DNA of 64,000 nucleotides from Ardenticatenaceae bacterium. GTDB taxonomy: Bacteria > Chloroflexota > Anaerolineae > Promineifilales > Promineifilaceae. Location of the stretch: assembly GCA_020634565.1 (NCBI GenBank), contig JACKBN010000003.1:372001-436000 (forward strand). Direction: 5' to 3'. Each line of letters begins with the position of its first letter. Position 1 is the stretch's first letter. The position numbers and the translations under genes were made by a program. The notes under the pieces are model-generated. The model saw nothing but the letters and a program-made list of their open reading frames with translations. It searched no databases and had not been told where the DNA came from. This document shows positions 16,265 to 24,878 of the stretch, in pieces.

Positions 16265-17385
16265 TGGGTTTCCTCCAGCCAAATGGTTACATTTTGCATG
16301 ATACTCTCTGGCTGCGAGAAAACAAGAAAATGATCTTCATTTGGGTAAATGATGGTCGTGAGGTTTACGTTGGCTTGCTCTAGGCTGGCGGCATGCTGCT
16401 GTATGTAGCTTAGCGGAATGCGTTTATCTGCCTCGCCAGAAATAAGCAGGATGGGGCGGTTGGCCCAATGGGCCAGAAAACGGGTGTCGTTCATGACGGG
16501 AGATAGGAAGATGAGTCCGCGAAACAGCTCTGGCTGAGCTGCTGCCAGTTGGGAAACGCCCAATCCGCCATTTGATAAGCCTGCCAGATAAAGATGCTCT
16601 TCATCGATGGCAACTTGCTGTTTGGCATTAGCAATGGCTTCAAGCACCGTCGCCGCGCCCGCTTCGTCCCAGTTGCCAAAGCCGTAGCTGGGCGCGATGA
16701 TGATGTAGCCTTCGGCCTCAGCCAGTTTGGTCCAGACCCAGGTATATGCTTTGAAGTTGCCCGCGCTGCCGTGCAAAAAGACGATAGCCGGTAACGGTTC
16801 GGGTGGTGCATTTTGAGGAATGTAGAGGTAGTAGTGTCCGGCGTCAAACGGCCGTCTCACCAATTCATCATACGCCAGGTTCATGGCTGAACCGAGTTCG
16901 TGGAAATTCGGATCGCTTTCCATCTCGCGGTACAAAGCCATGGTAAATTGGGAAACGCGGCGGGATTGTTCAACTGTGAGCAATGGATCGACATAGGGCA
17001 TGAGGGCAAAACCAAGGTTTACCTGCTCACTTTCAGGAGCGATGCTGGTGAGATTGAAACGGCCGTATCCTTCCTCCCGAAAGTAGCGATGCTGCACGGG
17101 GGAGTTTGGGTTGGGTTTGCTAGAAGGTGTGCTGAGCAGAACGGCCGTTGCCAAGCCAACAAGCAGCCCGATCATTACGCCCAATAAACGGCTGACGGCT
17201 TTTTGCGGTTTCACTAGCCGCGCTGCCACCAGTGCGGGCAGCAGCAAAGAAATGGTGCCCATCGTGGCCAGCATGGTGCCTACGGCCGTTTGCGCGTTAA
17301 ACAGCAGCCAGATTGAAAGTGGCCCTATTAGCAAAATGTAGCTGGCATAAAGTATGAGAAACAGCAGCCAGAACAGAGCGCTCAC
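16261..17385 (-). CDS. Membrane-anchored alpha/beta hydrolase
   Basis: A 374-residue protein with three N-terminal hydrophobic helices (residues about 5-30, 33-57 and 67-86), then an extracytoplasmic alpha/beta-hydrolase domain. The oxyanion-side motif FLHGSAGN, nucleophile GLSNGG, acid in GEADKRIP, and base in NEDHFLVF make a complete catalytic triad. The fold resembles dienelactone-hydrolase/esterase or acyl-peptidase types. The substrate is unknown. It is the second gene of a leftward cluster: the upstream RluD gene stops four bases before it and the methyltransferase overlaps its end. Confidence 0.82.
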   Translation of the reverse strand: MSALFWLLFLILYASYILLIGPLSIWLLFNAQTAVGTMLATMGTISLLLPALVAARLVKPQKAVSRLLGVMIGLLVGLATAVLLSTPSSKPNPNSPVQHRYFREEGYGRFNLTSIAPESEQVNLGFALMPYVDPLLTVEQSRRVSQFTMALYREMESDPNFHELGSAMNLAYDELVRRPFDAGHYYLYIPQNAPPEPLPAIVFLHGSAGNFKAYTWVWTKLAEAEGYIIIAPSYGFGNWDEAGAATVLEAIANAKQQVAIDEEHLYLAGLSNGGLGVSQLAAAQPELFRGLIFLSPVMNDTRFLAHWANRPILLISGEADKRIPLSYIQQHAASLEQANVNLTTIIYPNEDHFLVFSQPESIMQNVTIWLEETQ

Positions 17386-17389
17386 CGGA

Positions 17390-18313
17390 TTATTCCGCTA
17401 ATTGCTTGAGGATGGCTTCTAGTTCAAGTGGAAGTTCGGCGTGTAGCGTGAGTTCTTCATTGTCAGACGGCCGTTTCACCTGCAAAACCGCCGCGTGTAG
17501 AAAATGTCGCTTGAGTGGGATGCTGGGTTTGCGACGGCCGTACACTTTGTCCCCCACAATCGGAAAGCCGATGTACGCCAAATGGACGCGAATTTGGTGG
17601 GTGCGTCCCGTAAACAGTTCGCAGCGCAGCAGCGTGTAATCGTCATAGCCAGTGACGGTGTCGTACTGGGTTTGGGCGGGGCGGCTGTGGGCGGAACTGC
17701 CAAAAGGAATCACCGCCATCTTTTTGCGCTGGCGCGGATCGCGACCAATCGGGGCGTCAATCAAGGCCGTTGGCGGCTGCACCTGGCCATCTACTAGCGC
17801 CAGATACTGCTTGCCCACGGTGCGATCTTTGAACTGCGCTTGCAAATGGCGCAGTGCCAGTTCATTCTTGGCAATGACAATTAGGCCTGACGTCTCTTTG
17901 TCCAGCCGATGCACGATGCCAGGGCGTTTTTCGCCGCCAATGCCGGGCAGGTCGGGGCAGTGGGCCAGGATGGCGTTGACCAGCGTGCCGCTGCTGTGCC
18001 CTACGGCGGGATGCACAACCATGCACGCCGGTTTGTTGATGACCAGCATATCTTCATCTTCGTAGCGAATGTCCAGCGGGATCGCTTCGGGAACAAGTTC
18101 GGTTTCTTCTGGTTCGGGCAGGGTAATGGTGACCTGTTCGCCCCCTTCCAGCTTGAGATTGGCTTTGGCGGGACGGCCGTTTACCAGAATTTGCTCTTCC
18201 TTCAGCAGGCGCTGAATTTGGGTGCGTGACAGGTCAGGCAGTTGTTCCGTTAGCACTTTGTCCAGGCGCTGGCCAACGGCGTCGAGCTGCAACGTTTGGC
18301 TATTGTTACTCAT
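17390..18313 (-). CDS. rluD: RluA-family pseudouridine synthase, RluD type
   Basis: A 307-residue enzyme that isomerises uridine to pseudouridine in 23S rRNA. It has an N-terminal S4 RNA-binding domain (RTQIQRLLKEEQILVNGRPAK) and a catalytic domain with VHRLDKETSGLIV, which contains the invariant Asp. GRTHQIRVHLAYIGFP and GDKVYG follow. Length fits RluD. Its start overlaps the last eight bases of the lspA gene (18306-18313), an arrangement common in Gram-positives and other bacteria where lspA and rluD form an operon. Confidence 0.93.
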   Translation of the reverse strand: MSNNSQTLQLDAVGQRLDKVLTEQLPDLSRTQIQRLLKEEQILVNGRPAKANLKLEGGEQVTITLPEPEETELVPEAIPLDIRYEDEDMLVINKPACMVVHPAVGHSSGTLVNAILAHCPDLPGIGGEKRPGIVHRLDKETSGLIVIAKNELALRHLQAQFKDRTVGKQYLALVDGQVQPPTALIDAPIGRDPRQRKKMAVIPFGSSAHSRPAQTQYDTVTGYDDYTLLRCELFTGRTHQIRVHLAYIGFPIVGDKVYGRRKPSIPLKRHFLHAAVLQVKRPSDNEELTLHAELPLELEAILKQLAE

Positions 18314-18932
18314 GGCTGGGATCAGTTTGGGGCGGAACGGCCGTTTCTAATGAATTTTCTTGCGCTTGCTTTTCTTGTTGGGCTTTCAGTTCGCGGGATT
18401 CCTGCCAGACCAATATGCCCAAAATAACCGCGCCGCTCACCACGGCCAAATCGGCCAGGTTAAAGATGTACCACGGCCCAATGTCAATAAAATCGGTGAC
18501 GTGGCCGATGCGGAAGCGATCGATCATATTGCCCAACGCGCCGCCCATTTGCAGCCCCAGCGCCAGCCGCAATAGTCGCTGGTTGCCGGGCAAAACGTGG
18601 TTGTAATAAATAATCCCCAAGCTCACCACGATGGCCAGATAGCGGAAAATGTCGCCGCCGCCGGCAAACAGGCCAAAGGTTGCGCCAGTGTTGTAGATGT
18701 GGAAAATGCGAAATACCGATTCCAGGCTGGGAATGGGCGCATACACTTCAAACAGTGACAGATTGCTCTCAACCAAATATTTCGTGTATTGGTCGGCGGT
18801 GATGACCAGCAGGGCCATGCTAAAGAGCAGTAAACGCTCGGTAAGGGTCGCGCGCGGCTCTTTTTTAGGCGATTCGGGTGGGGAAACGGCCGTTTCCACT
18901 TCTACCTCTGGTGTTATTTCAGAATCATTCAT
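18306..18932 (-). CDS. lspA: Lipoprotein signal peptidase II
   Basis: A 208-residue aspartic membrane peptidase that cleaves prolipoproteins. Four membrane helices are expected. The conserved NTGATFGLFAG, NMIDRF and FNLADLAVVSG are present, giving the two catalytic Asp residues. Both tails are longer than usual and each contains an ETAV stretch encoded by an ACGGCCGT palindrome. This suggests that the palindrome was tolerated in the tails. A TAAAAT box six bases before the ATG may make the transcript leaderless, but no good -35 is visible. Confidence 0.93.
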   Translation of the reverse strand: MNDSEITPEVEVETAVSPPESPKKEPRATLTERLLLFSMALLVITADQYTKYLVESNLSLFEVYAPIPSLESVFRIFHIYNTGATFGLFAGGGDIFRYLAIVVSLGIIYYNHVLPGNQRLLRLALGLQMGGALGNMIDRFRIGHVTDFIDIGPWYIFNLADLAVVSGAVILGILVWQESRELKAQQEKQAQENSLETAVPPQTDPSHE

Positions 18933-18955
18933 GACAGCATTTTACCAATCCCCGA

Positions 18956-19672
18956 TCAAGTTTGCGAGTTAGCCTCGGATGCGGGGTCATTTGAGCTTTT
19001 AGTAGCAATAAAAATGGTGACGGCGCTTCGTTTGAGCTGTACCTGCTCGATGTTCACCTGGAAGCCAGCCGCTGCGAAACGCTGGCGAAATGGCTCCCAC
19101 AGGTCAGGATGGGGCCAGTTTTGCGCTTCATCGACGCTAAACGCGCCGTCCCGCTGCCCGGTGATGCGAAACAGCCAATCAATCAACCGGTGCAGCAGCC
19201 CGTGCCCGGTAAGATGCCCCTCTGGCACGACGACAAGACGGCCGTTGGCCACCAACACGCGGTGCACTGCCGCCAATGTCTCGGCTGCCACAATGTATTC
19301 GGTGGGGAAGGTGGAGAGGACGGTGTGAAAAACGGCCGTTTCAAACGGCAGCTCTTGCACTTTTGCCCGCGCCAGATTGGCTGGCTGTCCATTTTGGCGC
19401 AGCCGCTGCCGGGCCTGCCGCCCCATTTGCGGCGACAAATCAACCCCGAAGACCTCAAATTGAGCGTTGTTCAGCGCCGCCAGCATATGCCCTGGCCCGT
19501 GACCAATTTCCAGCACGGTGGGTCCCTGGACAAAGGGCAGCGCCGCTTGCTGCCAGCGCCGCCATTCACCCAGCGACACCAGCCGGCTTACCAGGTCGTA
19601 CGTCCAGGCCATTTCATAATACAAAAGGCGGAAGCCCAACCGCACCAGAAAAATCCATAATTTGCGCAGCAT
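18956..19672 (-). CDS. Class I SAM-dependent methyltransferase
   Basis: A 238-residue protein with a short hydrophobic N-terminus (LRKLWIFLVRLGFRLLYY). The SAM motif I is TVLEIGHGPGHML, then VFGVDLSPQMG, and FHTVLSTFPTEY at the usual acidic/aromatic position. This is the general UbiE/Methyltransf_11-like family, with unknown substrate. The N-terminal helix suggests membrane association, perhaps a lipid or quinone-like substrate. It is the first gene of the leftward lspA-rluD cluster, 24 bases before lspA. Confidence 0.85.
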   Translation of the reverse strand: MLRKLWIFLVRLGFRLLYYEMAWTYDLVSRLVSLGEWRRWQQAALPFVQGPTVLEIGHGPGHMLAALNNAQFEVFGVDLSPQMGRQARQRLRQNGQPANLARAKVQELPFETAVFHTVLSTFPTEYIVAAETLAAVHRVLVANGRLVVVPEGHLTGHGLLHRLIDWLFRITGQRDGAFSVDEAQNWPHPDLWEPFRQRFAAAGFQVNIEQVQLKRSAVTIFIATKSSNDPASEANSQT

Positions 19673-19776
19673 ACATCCTCATTACGGTGCGTGCCGTATG
19701 ACCACGGCACATGCCAGAAGCGGCGACCGATTGTATACTTGAATGTGTCATTACCGAAACAAGCAAGGGATTTTTA

Positions 19777-20877
19777 ATGAAAATCAAACGTATCGCAATT
19801 AACACGGGTGGCGGTGATGCCCCTGGTTTAAACGCTGTCATTCGGGCCATCGTGCTGGCAGCTACTCAGCGCGGCTGGGAGTGTGTGGGCATTCGTGATG
19901 GTTACAACGGGCTGCTGATGCCCGAACATTATCCAGATGGCGGTCTGATGCCGCTGACGCCAGATACGGTGCGCGGCATTACCCATCTGGGCGGCACCAT
20001 TTTGGGCACCACCAACCGGGGCAATCCGTTGTCGTATCCGGTTTTGGGCGAGGATGGTCAATATCACGAGATTGACCGCTCTGATGAACTGCTCGATGCT
20101 TTTGCCGATAACAAACTGGATGCGTTGGTGGCCATCGGCGGCGATGGATCTCTGGGTATTGCTGGGGCGTTGGCGAACAAAGGGCTGCGTGTGGTAGGGG
20201 TGCCCAAGACCATCGACAATGATTTGGATAAGACGGTGGCGACATTTGGCTTTAATTCGGCCGTTTATTTTGCGACCGAATGCATTGACCGCTTGCACAC
20301 AACGGCCGCTTCCCACCAGCGCATCATGGTTGTGGAGGTGATGGGGCGTTATGCCGGTTGGATTGCCTTGAATTCGGGTGTGGCCGGTACGGCTGATGCA
20401 ATTCTGCTGCCAGAAATCCCCTACGACATTACCAAAGTGGCGGAAAAAGTGCAGTCACGCACGGCCCACGGACGTGACTTTTCCATCGTGGTGGTGGCGG
20501 AAGGCGCACGCCCCATCGGTGGCGATGTGACCATCATCGGCAAAGCGGTGGGGCAGGCAGAGCGGCTGGGCGGCGTCGGCCACAAGGTGGGGGCGGCACT
20601 GGAAGCGCTTACCGGCAAAGAAACGCGCGTGGTGGTGCTGGGCCATTTGCTGCGTGGCGGCAAGCCAACCGCTTATGATCGGCTGCTCTCGCTGCGATTT
20701 GGTGCAGCGGCCGTTCGCGCTTTGGCCGAAGGTGTAACGGGCATCATGGTGGCGTTAGACCCACCGACAGTCAACTATGTGCCGCTGGCAGAAGTGGCAG
20801 GGCGTATGAAGCAGGTGCCGCTGGATTGTGACACCATGTTGACGGGGCGCGATCTAGGGATCAATTTTGGGGATTAG
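19777..20877 (+). CDS. pfkA: 6-phosphofructokinase
   Basis: A 366-residue enzyme of glycolysis that phosphorylates fructose-6-phosphate. The start is ATG 19777 with AAGGGA just upstream; the frame extends back 22 codons, but the conserved N-terminus is MKIKRIAINTGGGDAPGLN. Other motifs are GTTNRGNP, VAIGGDGSLG and GVPKTIDNDLDKT, with catalytic Asp. A Gly after GGD combined with Lys in PKTIDND matches ATP-dependent enzymes such as the Streptomyces type rather than the PPi type, which has GGDD; this is inferred from family knowledge. No exact ACGGCCGT occurs in the gene, only single-mismatch versions. Confidence 0.93.
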   Translation: MKIKRIAINTGGGDAPGLNAVIRAIVLAATQRGWECVGIRDGYNGLLMPEHYPDGGLMPLTPDTVRGITHLGGTILGTTNRGNPLSYPVLGEDGQYHEIDRSDELLDAFADNKLDALVAIGGDGSLGIAGALANKGLRVVGVPKTIDNDLDKTVATFGFNSAVYFATECIDRLHTTAASHQRIMVVEVMGRYAGWIALNSGVAGTADAILLPEIPYDITKVAEKVQSRTAHGRDFSIVVVAEGARPIGGDVTIIGKAVGQAERLGGVGHKVGAALEALTGKETRVVVLGHLLRGGKPTAYDRLLSLRFGAAAVRALAEGVTGIMVALDPPTVNYVPLAEVAGRMKQVPLDCDTMLTGRDLGINFGD

Positions 20878-20957
20878 TTTCTACTCCCTCAGGTGTGACG
20901 AATTAAAAAGAGTAGGGGAAGCAGAGCGCATCATATGGCCTCTGCTGTGAATTTTGT

Positions 20958-21686
20958 ATGGCTTTAACACAACAACGACGAGCTATCTTTCATCTGTTGG
21001 ATGATACAAATCCGGCTGATGCGATGGCTGCTTATTTTGCTTTTTATCATCCAGATAACCGCACGATTTTACGGCCGTATCCGTACGCTGCTGTTCGAGC
21101 CGAGGGGTATGTCGCTATGTCGCGCACGGGCATGGATTTGTTCCGGCCGTTTGTGACGCTGCGTTTGCCCATTCACAACATGCAAGCCAGCACGGAAGTG
21201 ATTTATGAGGCTATTGATGTGGGAACGGCCGTTATCCTCAATGCGCCTTCTCGTTATGCGCCGCTGCTGCACGCCCTGTTTGAGATTCAGACGGAAGAGC
21301 ATTTGAGTTTGTATCAGGTACGGCCGTCTAGCTTTCAACCAATCATAAATGTGTTGGTGACAAAAGATACCGCCCCGAACGGCTTGCCCCGATTTTCCAT
21401 CCGGGATCGTGAGAATGATATTATTGGCGCGTCGGCCACGCTCAATTGGCAGTCTCCTACCTATGCCGAAATTGGGGTCACCACCCAGCCTGGTTATCGG
21501 CGGCGCGGGTGGGGGCGCAGTGTGGTTTCGGCCATGACCAATTACTTGCTGGAAGACGGCCGTACTCCCCTCTATGTCGTGGCCCAAAACAACGAGGCTT
21601 CCATTCAATTGGCCGAAAGCGTAGGCTTCACCGACACTGGCGTTCGCGAAGTCATGGTCCAGGCCCTTTTAAAGTCTCGTCCCTAA
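20958..21686 (+). CDS. GNAT-family N-acetyltransferase
   Basis: A 242-residue protein with an acetyl-CoA-binding GNAT domain in the C-terminal half. The signature is VTTQPGYRRRGWGRSVVSAM, followed by LYVVAQNNEASIQLAESVGF. The N-terminal half (about 120 residues) has no clear motif and may be a degenerate second GNAT domain, as in double-GNAT proteins. Four palindrome copies are inside the gene, among the densest in the window. Substrate unknown. Confidence 0.85.
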   Translation: MALTQQRRAIFHLLDDTNPADAMAAYFAFYHPDNRTILRPYPYAAVRAEGYVAMSRTGMDLFRPFVTLRLPIHNMQASTEVIYEAIDVGTAVILNAPSRYAPLLHALFEIQTEEHLSLYQVRPSSFQPIINVLVTKDTAPNGLPRFSIRDRENDIIGASATLNWQSPTYAEIGVTTQPGYRRRGWGRSVVSAMTNYLLEDGRTPLYVVAQNNEASIQLAESVGFTDTGVREVMVQALLKSRP

Positions 21687-21826
21687 GCGATCCGCTTTCT
21701 CTTCACGACCATTTTCACAAGGTTTCACGCGATATTCATAGACATGCCTCGGCGCAAATGTTAATTTTTGTATCAGTATGAGCGGTACAGGAATTAAACT
21801 AAGCGATGTATTGTAATTTTCTTTTT

Positions 21827-21872
21827 GCAAAGCACCGGAAGCCCTCGCCGCTGGGGTTAAGGTGCTTTTTGC
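21827..21872 (+). terminator. Hairpin in the cold-shock gene leader
   Basis: GCAAAGCACC (21827-21836) and GGTGCTTTTTGC (21861-21872) form a stem with a short loop-side stem of CCC/GGG, ending in a TTTTT run. It lies 140 bases after the GNAT stop and 28 bases before the csp ATG. It can therefore terminate the GNAT transcript or attenuate csp. Confidence 0.55.
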
Positions 21873-21900
21873 GTCTTATACTCAACGCGGAGGTAACGGA

Positions 21901-22131
21901 ATGGGTAAACAATCTGGATTGGTAAAATGGTTTAGTCGGTTGAAAGGTTACGGGTTTATCAATCCCGACGACGGTGGGCAAGAAGTGTTTGTACACTATT
22001 CCGCCATTGAAGGGGACGGATACCGGAATCTGTATGAGGGCGACCGGGTTGAATTTGAACTGGTTGACAAAGGTCGCGGCCCCCAAGCCCAGGGCGTAAT
22101 CGCTCGGCGCAGTTTTGGCCCCACCGAATAA
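21901..22131 (+). CDS. csp: Cold-shock domain protein
   Basis: A 76-residue single-domain RNA chaperone. RNP1 and RNP2 are visible (GLVKWFSRLKGYGFIN and EVFVHYSAI). GGAGG lies seven bases before the ATG. In place of the usual compact C-terminus there is a basic extension (KGRGPQAQGVIARRSFGPTE). It is a likely nucleic-acid chaperone, with a hairpin in the leader and a strong terminator after it, so it forms a monocistronic unit. Confidence 0.95.
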   Translation: MGKQSGLVKWFSRLKGYGFINPDDGGQEVFVHYSAIEGDGYRNLYEGDRVEFELVDKGRGPQAQGVIARRSFGPTE

Positions 22132-22157
22132 GCGGTAACTTACCAAATTGAAGATGG

Positions 22158-22200
22158 TCCTCCTGGCGACTGGTTGAAAGACCCCCAGGAGGATTTTTTT
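22158..22200. terminator. Terminator of the cold-shock gene, shared with the convergent gene
   Basis: TCCTCCTGG (22158-22166) pairs with CCAGGAGGA (22185-22193), followed by TTTTTTT on the + strand. The convergent holin-like gene ends at 22199, so the hairpin serves both. Confidence 0.85.
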
Positions 22201-22600
22201 ATTGATTGATAATCACCGTGCCATTGCGGCGATCATCTTCATTGTTGTCTTTGATGATGAGGTTGATAACGCTGCTGACAATGCTGACAACAAGCGCACC
22301 CAAGAATGTGGTCCAAAAACCAGTGGACGTGAGCCCTAAATCAAATACGCTCGACAACCATACGGTGAGTGACAACATAATGGTGTTGACCACAAGAACA
22401 AACAGCCCTAACGTCAGGATGATGAAGGGGCAGGTGAGCAGCAGCAGCAACGGCCGTACCAAAGCGTTCACAATGCCAAAGACCAGGGCAACCAACAGCA
22501 GCGACGCCGTGCTGCCTTCATAGTTCAGGCCAGGAACTAATTGCACCGCTGCCCAAATGGCAACGGCATTGACAACCAGGCGAATCAGAAAGCGAAACAT
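22199..22600 (-). CDS. Phage-holin-like (YvlD family) membrane protein
   Basis: A 133-residue integral membrane protein starting at ATG 22600, with GGAGGAAATT immediately upstream. Four hydrophobic helices contain the Phage_holin_4_2/YvlD signature: NAVAIWAAVQLVPGL, then GIVNALVRPLLLLLTCP and TLGLFVLVVNTIML. Despite the family name, most members are chromosomal membrane proteins with unknown or envelope-stress roles, and there is no phage context here. The C-terminus is charged. Confidence 0.87.
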   Translation of the reverse strand: MFRFLIRLVVNAVAIWAAVQLVPGLNYEGSTASLLLVALVFGIVNALVRPLLLLLTCPFIILTLGLFVLVVNTIMLSLTVWLSSVFDLGLTSTGFWTTFLGALVVSIVSSVINLIIKDNNEDDRRNGTVIINQ

Positions 22601-22652
22601 AATTTCCTCCGTAATTTGGACAGAAAATAGGCACAATGGTCCTTACCGACTA

Positions 22653-22681
22653 TTTACCAAATGAGGGACCAGACCTACAAT
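22653..22681 (+). promoter_or_regulatory. Promoter giving a leaderless response-regulator mRNA
   Basis: TTTACC (22653-22658) and TACAAT (22676-22681) are 17 bases apart. The ATG at 22689 is seven bases beyond the -10, with no ribosome-binding site, so the transcript should start at the ATG. Confidence 0.6.
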
Positions 22682-22688
22682 ATCAATC

Positions 22689-23084
22689 ATGGCTACACAT
22701 CCTTTACTCAACAACTCAAAGATTCTCGTAGTAGATGATGAACATTCCCTGGTGAACCTGTGTCTCATGATTTTGGAACAGGCCGGGTTTAATGTGCGTG
22801 GCGCTTTTAGCGGCAAGCAAGCGCTGCAAATGGTAGGGGATGAGATGCCAGACCTCATCTTGTTGGATGTGATGATGCCCGGTATGGATGGTATCGAAGT
22901 CTGCCGCCGTATTCGGGAACATTCGCCAGAAAAACGGCCGTACATCCTCATGTACACCGCCGATGACCGTCAATACACCAAAACTGAAAGCCTCAACGCG
23001 GGTGCCACAGACTTTATCTCCAAAGATACGCCCATTTTTGACTTACCCGGCAAGATCAAAAACTACCTGACTGCTACAGCTTAA
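22689..23084 (+). CDS. Single-domain response regulator (CheY-like receiver)
   Basis: A 131-residue stand-alone receiver domain. The acidic pocket is Asp16-Asp17 in VVDDEHS, the phospho-acceptor is Asp60 in LLDVMMPGMDG, the Thr is in MYTADD, and a Lys is in ISKDTP. No output domain follows, so it probably passes a phosphoryl group or controls a partner by binding, as in phosphorelays. The gene has a leaderless promoter and ends nine bases before the convergent flavoprotein gene. Confidence 0.93.
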   Translation: MATHPLLNNSKILVVDDEHSLVNLCLMILEQAGFNVRGAFSGKQALQMVGDEMPDLILLDVMMPGMDGIEVCRRIREHSPEKRPYILMYTADDRQYTKTESLNAGATDFISKDTPIFDLPGKIKNYLTATA

Positions 23085-23092
23085 TCTCAAGT

Positions 23093-24268
23093 CTACAGCT
23101 TAGTCAGGAACGTTTTTGCCAGTTGACTATTCTCCTTCATCCGCTTCACCAAAAAATCCACCAAAATAGGAAAATGCATAAATGTGCGCTGCATCCAGAA
23201 AGAGTTGCGCATGCTTTCCCACATATGTTCGTGGCAAAGCTGCTCGTATACTTGCATTTTGTTGCGTGAGACATCATTTGCTTTAAGCGCCTCATCAGCC
23301 ACTTGAGCCGCCAGATCTGCCGAAACCAGTGAATTGTGAATGCCGCCCCCCGTCAGTGGATTGATAAATCCAGCGGCATCTCCTACTAAAATTGCCCCAT
23401 CAAATACATGTTGCAAATGTTTTTGTGAGCCAAAGTTGAGTTGCCAGGTAGCCACATCCCGCAGCTGCCCACCGCGCAGTAGCCGTTTTTTGATGGCTGG
23501 CATTGCCAGAAAATCTTGCAGCATTTTTTCCAGGTTATATTTTTTCTGACGAAAATGATCCAGACGCATTCCCAGGCCGATGTTGGCCTTGTTTTTACCA
23601 ACTGGGAAAATCCAGGCGTATCCGGGCAAGATATCTTTGTATAAATAGAATTCCACTTCGCGGGGGAACTCTTCAATATCTTCAATGTAGGCGCGTAGGG
23701 CAACTGCACGATGGCCATCCACATGCTGTTCGTTTTTGGGGCGTAAATTGCGGGCAATAGCAGAGGTTACACCATCGGCTCCGATGACAAGGCGAGCCCG
23801 CATCTCCTGCACACGGCCGTTTCCCTGCACCTGAACCCCTACTACCTTTCCGTTTTCAACAATGGGGGCTTTGGCCTGTGCCTGGCAAAACTCAGCTCCT
23901 GAAGCGACTGCGTGTTCCTGAATAAGCGCATCAAAATAGATGCGAGGGGCGACGTAAGAGTCAGCCCCTTGTGCGCCGTGGTTAAACTTTGCGTGCAGTT
24001 CATGTCCACGTGGGGAAACAAGCAGCATCCCCTCCACGGGGTACAGCTCTCCGCGTTCCACGGCTTTTTCAACTTTTTCGTGCATTCCCAACCGCCAAAG
24101 CAGTTCAATGGCTCCCGCTGGTACGGCGTCCCCGCAGGTTTTGTCGCGGGGAAATTGATGGCGGTCTAGCAGAAGGACACCATGTCCTTTTTGAGCCAGG
24201 GCAGCTGCGGTTGCTGCTCCGGCTGGCCCCGCCCCCACGACAATAACATCACGCTCAGTCACACTCAT
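23093..24268 (-). CDS. Geranylgeranyl reductase family FAD-dependent oxidoreductase
   Basis: A 391-residue flavoprotein. The N-terminal Rossmann motif VVGAGPAGAATAAALA is present, followed by the family signature RDKTCGDAVPAGAIELL and, near residue 280, GDAAGFINPLTGGGI. The family includes geranylgeranyl and digeranylgeranyl-lipid reductases and other isoprenoid-reducing enzymes. Which substrate is used cannot be told. It is adjacent to a low-MW phosphatase in the same orientation. No bacteriochlorophyll genes are nearby, so a role in quinone or lipid saturation is as likely as in pigment synthesis. Confidence 0.88.
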   Translation of the reverse strand: MSVTERDVIVVGAGPAGAATAAALAQKGHGVLLLDRHQFPRDKTCGDAVPAGAIELLWRLGMHEKVEKAVERGELYPVEGMLLVSPRGHELHAKFNHGAQGADSYVAPRIYFDALIQEHAVASGAEFCQAQAKAPIVENGKVVGVQVQGNGRVQEMRARLVIGADGVTSAIARNLRPKNEQHVDGHRAVALRAYIEDIEEFPREVEFYLYKDILPGYAWIFPVGKNKANIGLGMRLDHFRQKKYNLEKMLQDFLAMPAIKKRLLRGGQLRDVATWQLNFGSQKHLQHVFDGAILVGDAAGFINPLTGGGIHNSLVSADLAAQVADEALKANDVSRNKMQVYEQLCHEHMWESMRNSFWMQRTFMHFPILVDFLVKRMKENSQLAKTFLTKL

Positions 24269-24328
24269 TTTGCTCTTTTCTCCTTGAAAACTTTGCGCAA
24301 AAACAGCTTGTTGCTTGTTATTCTATTT

Positions 24329-24796
24329 TTATAACCCCTCACGCTCGCGAATAGTTTTCAATAGCCCCTCACAGCCATCCTTTACGAGCTGGTAAACGTA
24401 CTCAAAATTATTGGTGTAATATGGATCTGGAACATCCGTTTCGGCTTGTTGGCTGGAGAAATCCAGCAAGCGGTATTGGTTGGCGTGCTGTCCAAACTGG
24501 CGGCGCAGATCATTGCTGTTGCTCCGGTCCATGGTGATGATGTAGGTTTTGGGATCGGCTAAATCCTGGGCGGTGACCTGGCGGGCACGGCCGTTATAGG
24601 CAATGTTGTGTTCCGCCAGAATTTTTCGGGTGCCGGGATGGGCTTTTTCACCCACATGCCAGCTGCCCGTGCCAGCCGAATCAATTCGGAATTGGCTGCT
24701 TAAGCCAGCGTCGTTTACAAGCTGCTGGAAAACAGCTTCGGCCATAGGCGAGCGGCAAATATTGCCCAGGCAAACGAAGAGGACGTTGATAGTCAT
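24329..24796 (-). CDS. Low-molecular-weight protein tyrosine phosphatase
   Basis: A 155-residue cysteine phosphatase. The P-loop VCLGNICRSPMAE gives nucleophile Cys9 and Arg15; the general acid is the Asp in VPDPYYT. GGAGACCCC precedes the ATG. Relatives dephosphorylate protein tyrosines or arginine residues and often accompany capsule or stress genes. It lies between the flavoprotein and rnpB. Confidence 0.93.
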   Translation of the reverse strand: MTINVLFVCLGNICRSPMAEAVFQQLVNDAGLSSQFRIDSAGTGSWHVGEKAHPGTRKILAEHNIAYNGRARQVTAQDLADPKTYIITMDRSNSNDLRRQFGQHANQYRLLDFSSQQAETDVPDPYYTNNFEYVYQLVKDGCEGLLKTIREREGL

Positions 24797-24816
24797 GGGG
24801 TCTCCTTTTCGTGGTT

Positions 24817-24874
24817 GGTAATCGGTGTTCCGTAATCGGTTTGCGGAAAACTGATTACCGATTACGGTTTACCG
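24817..24874. repeat. TAATCGG intergenic hairpin repeat
   Basis: Units of TAATCGG followed by their complements produce an 11-pair stem (CCGTAATCGGT against ACCGATTACGG). It lies between the 3' end of rnpB and the phosphatase, and may serve as terminator or RNA-stabilising element for the RNA. Confidence 0.65.
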
Positions 24875-24878
24875 AAGG

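Noticed and set aside
16261..17385. Prolyl oligopeptidase or S9 protease
   Set aside because: The triad and fold suit a general alpha/beta hydrolase, with no beta-propeller domain or S9 motifs.
22199..22600. Phage lysis holin
   Set aside because: The holin-family name is historical. The gene lies among housekeeping genes, without endolysin or other phage genes.
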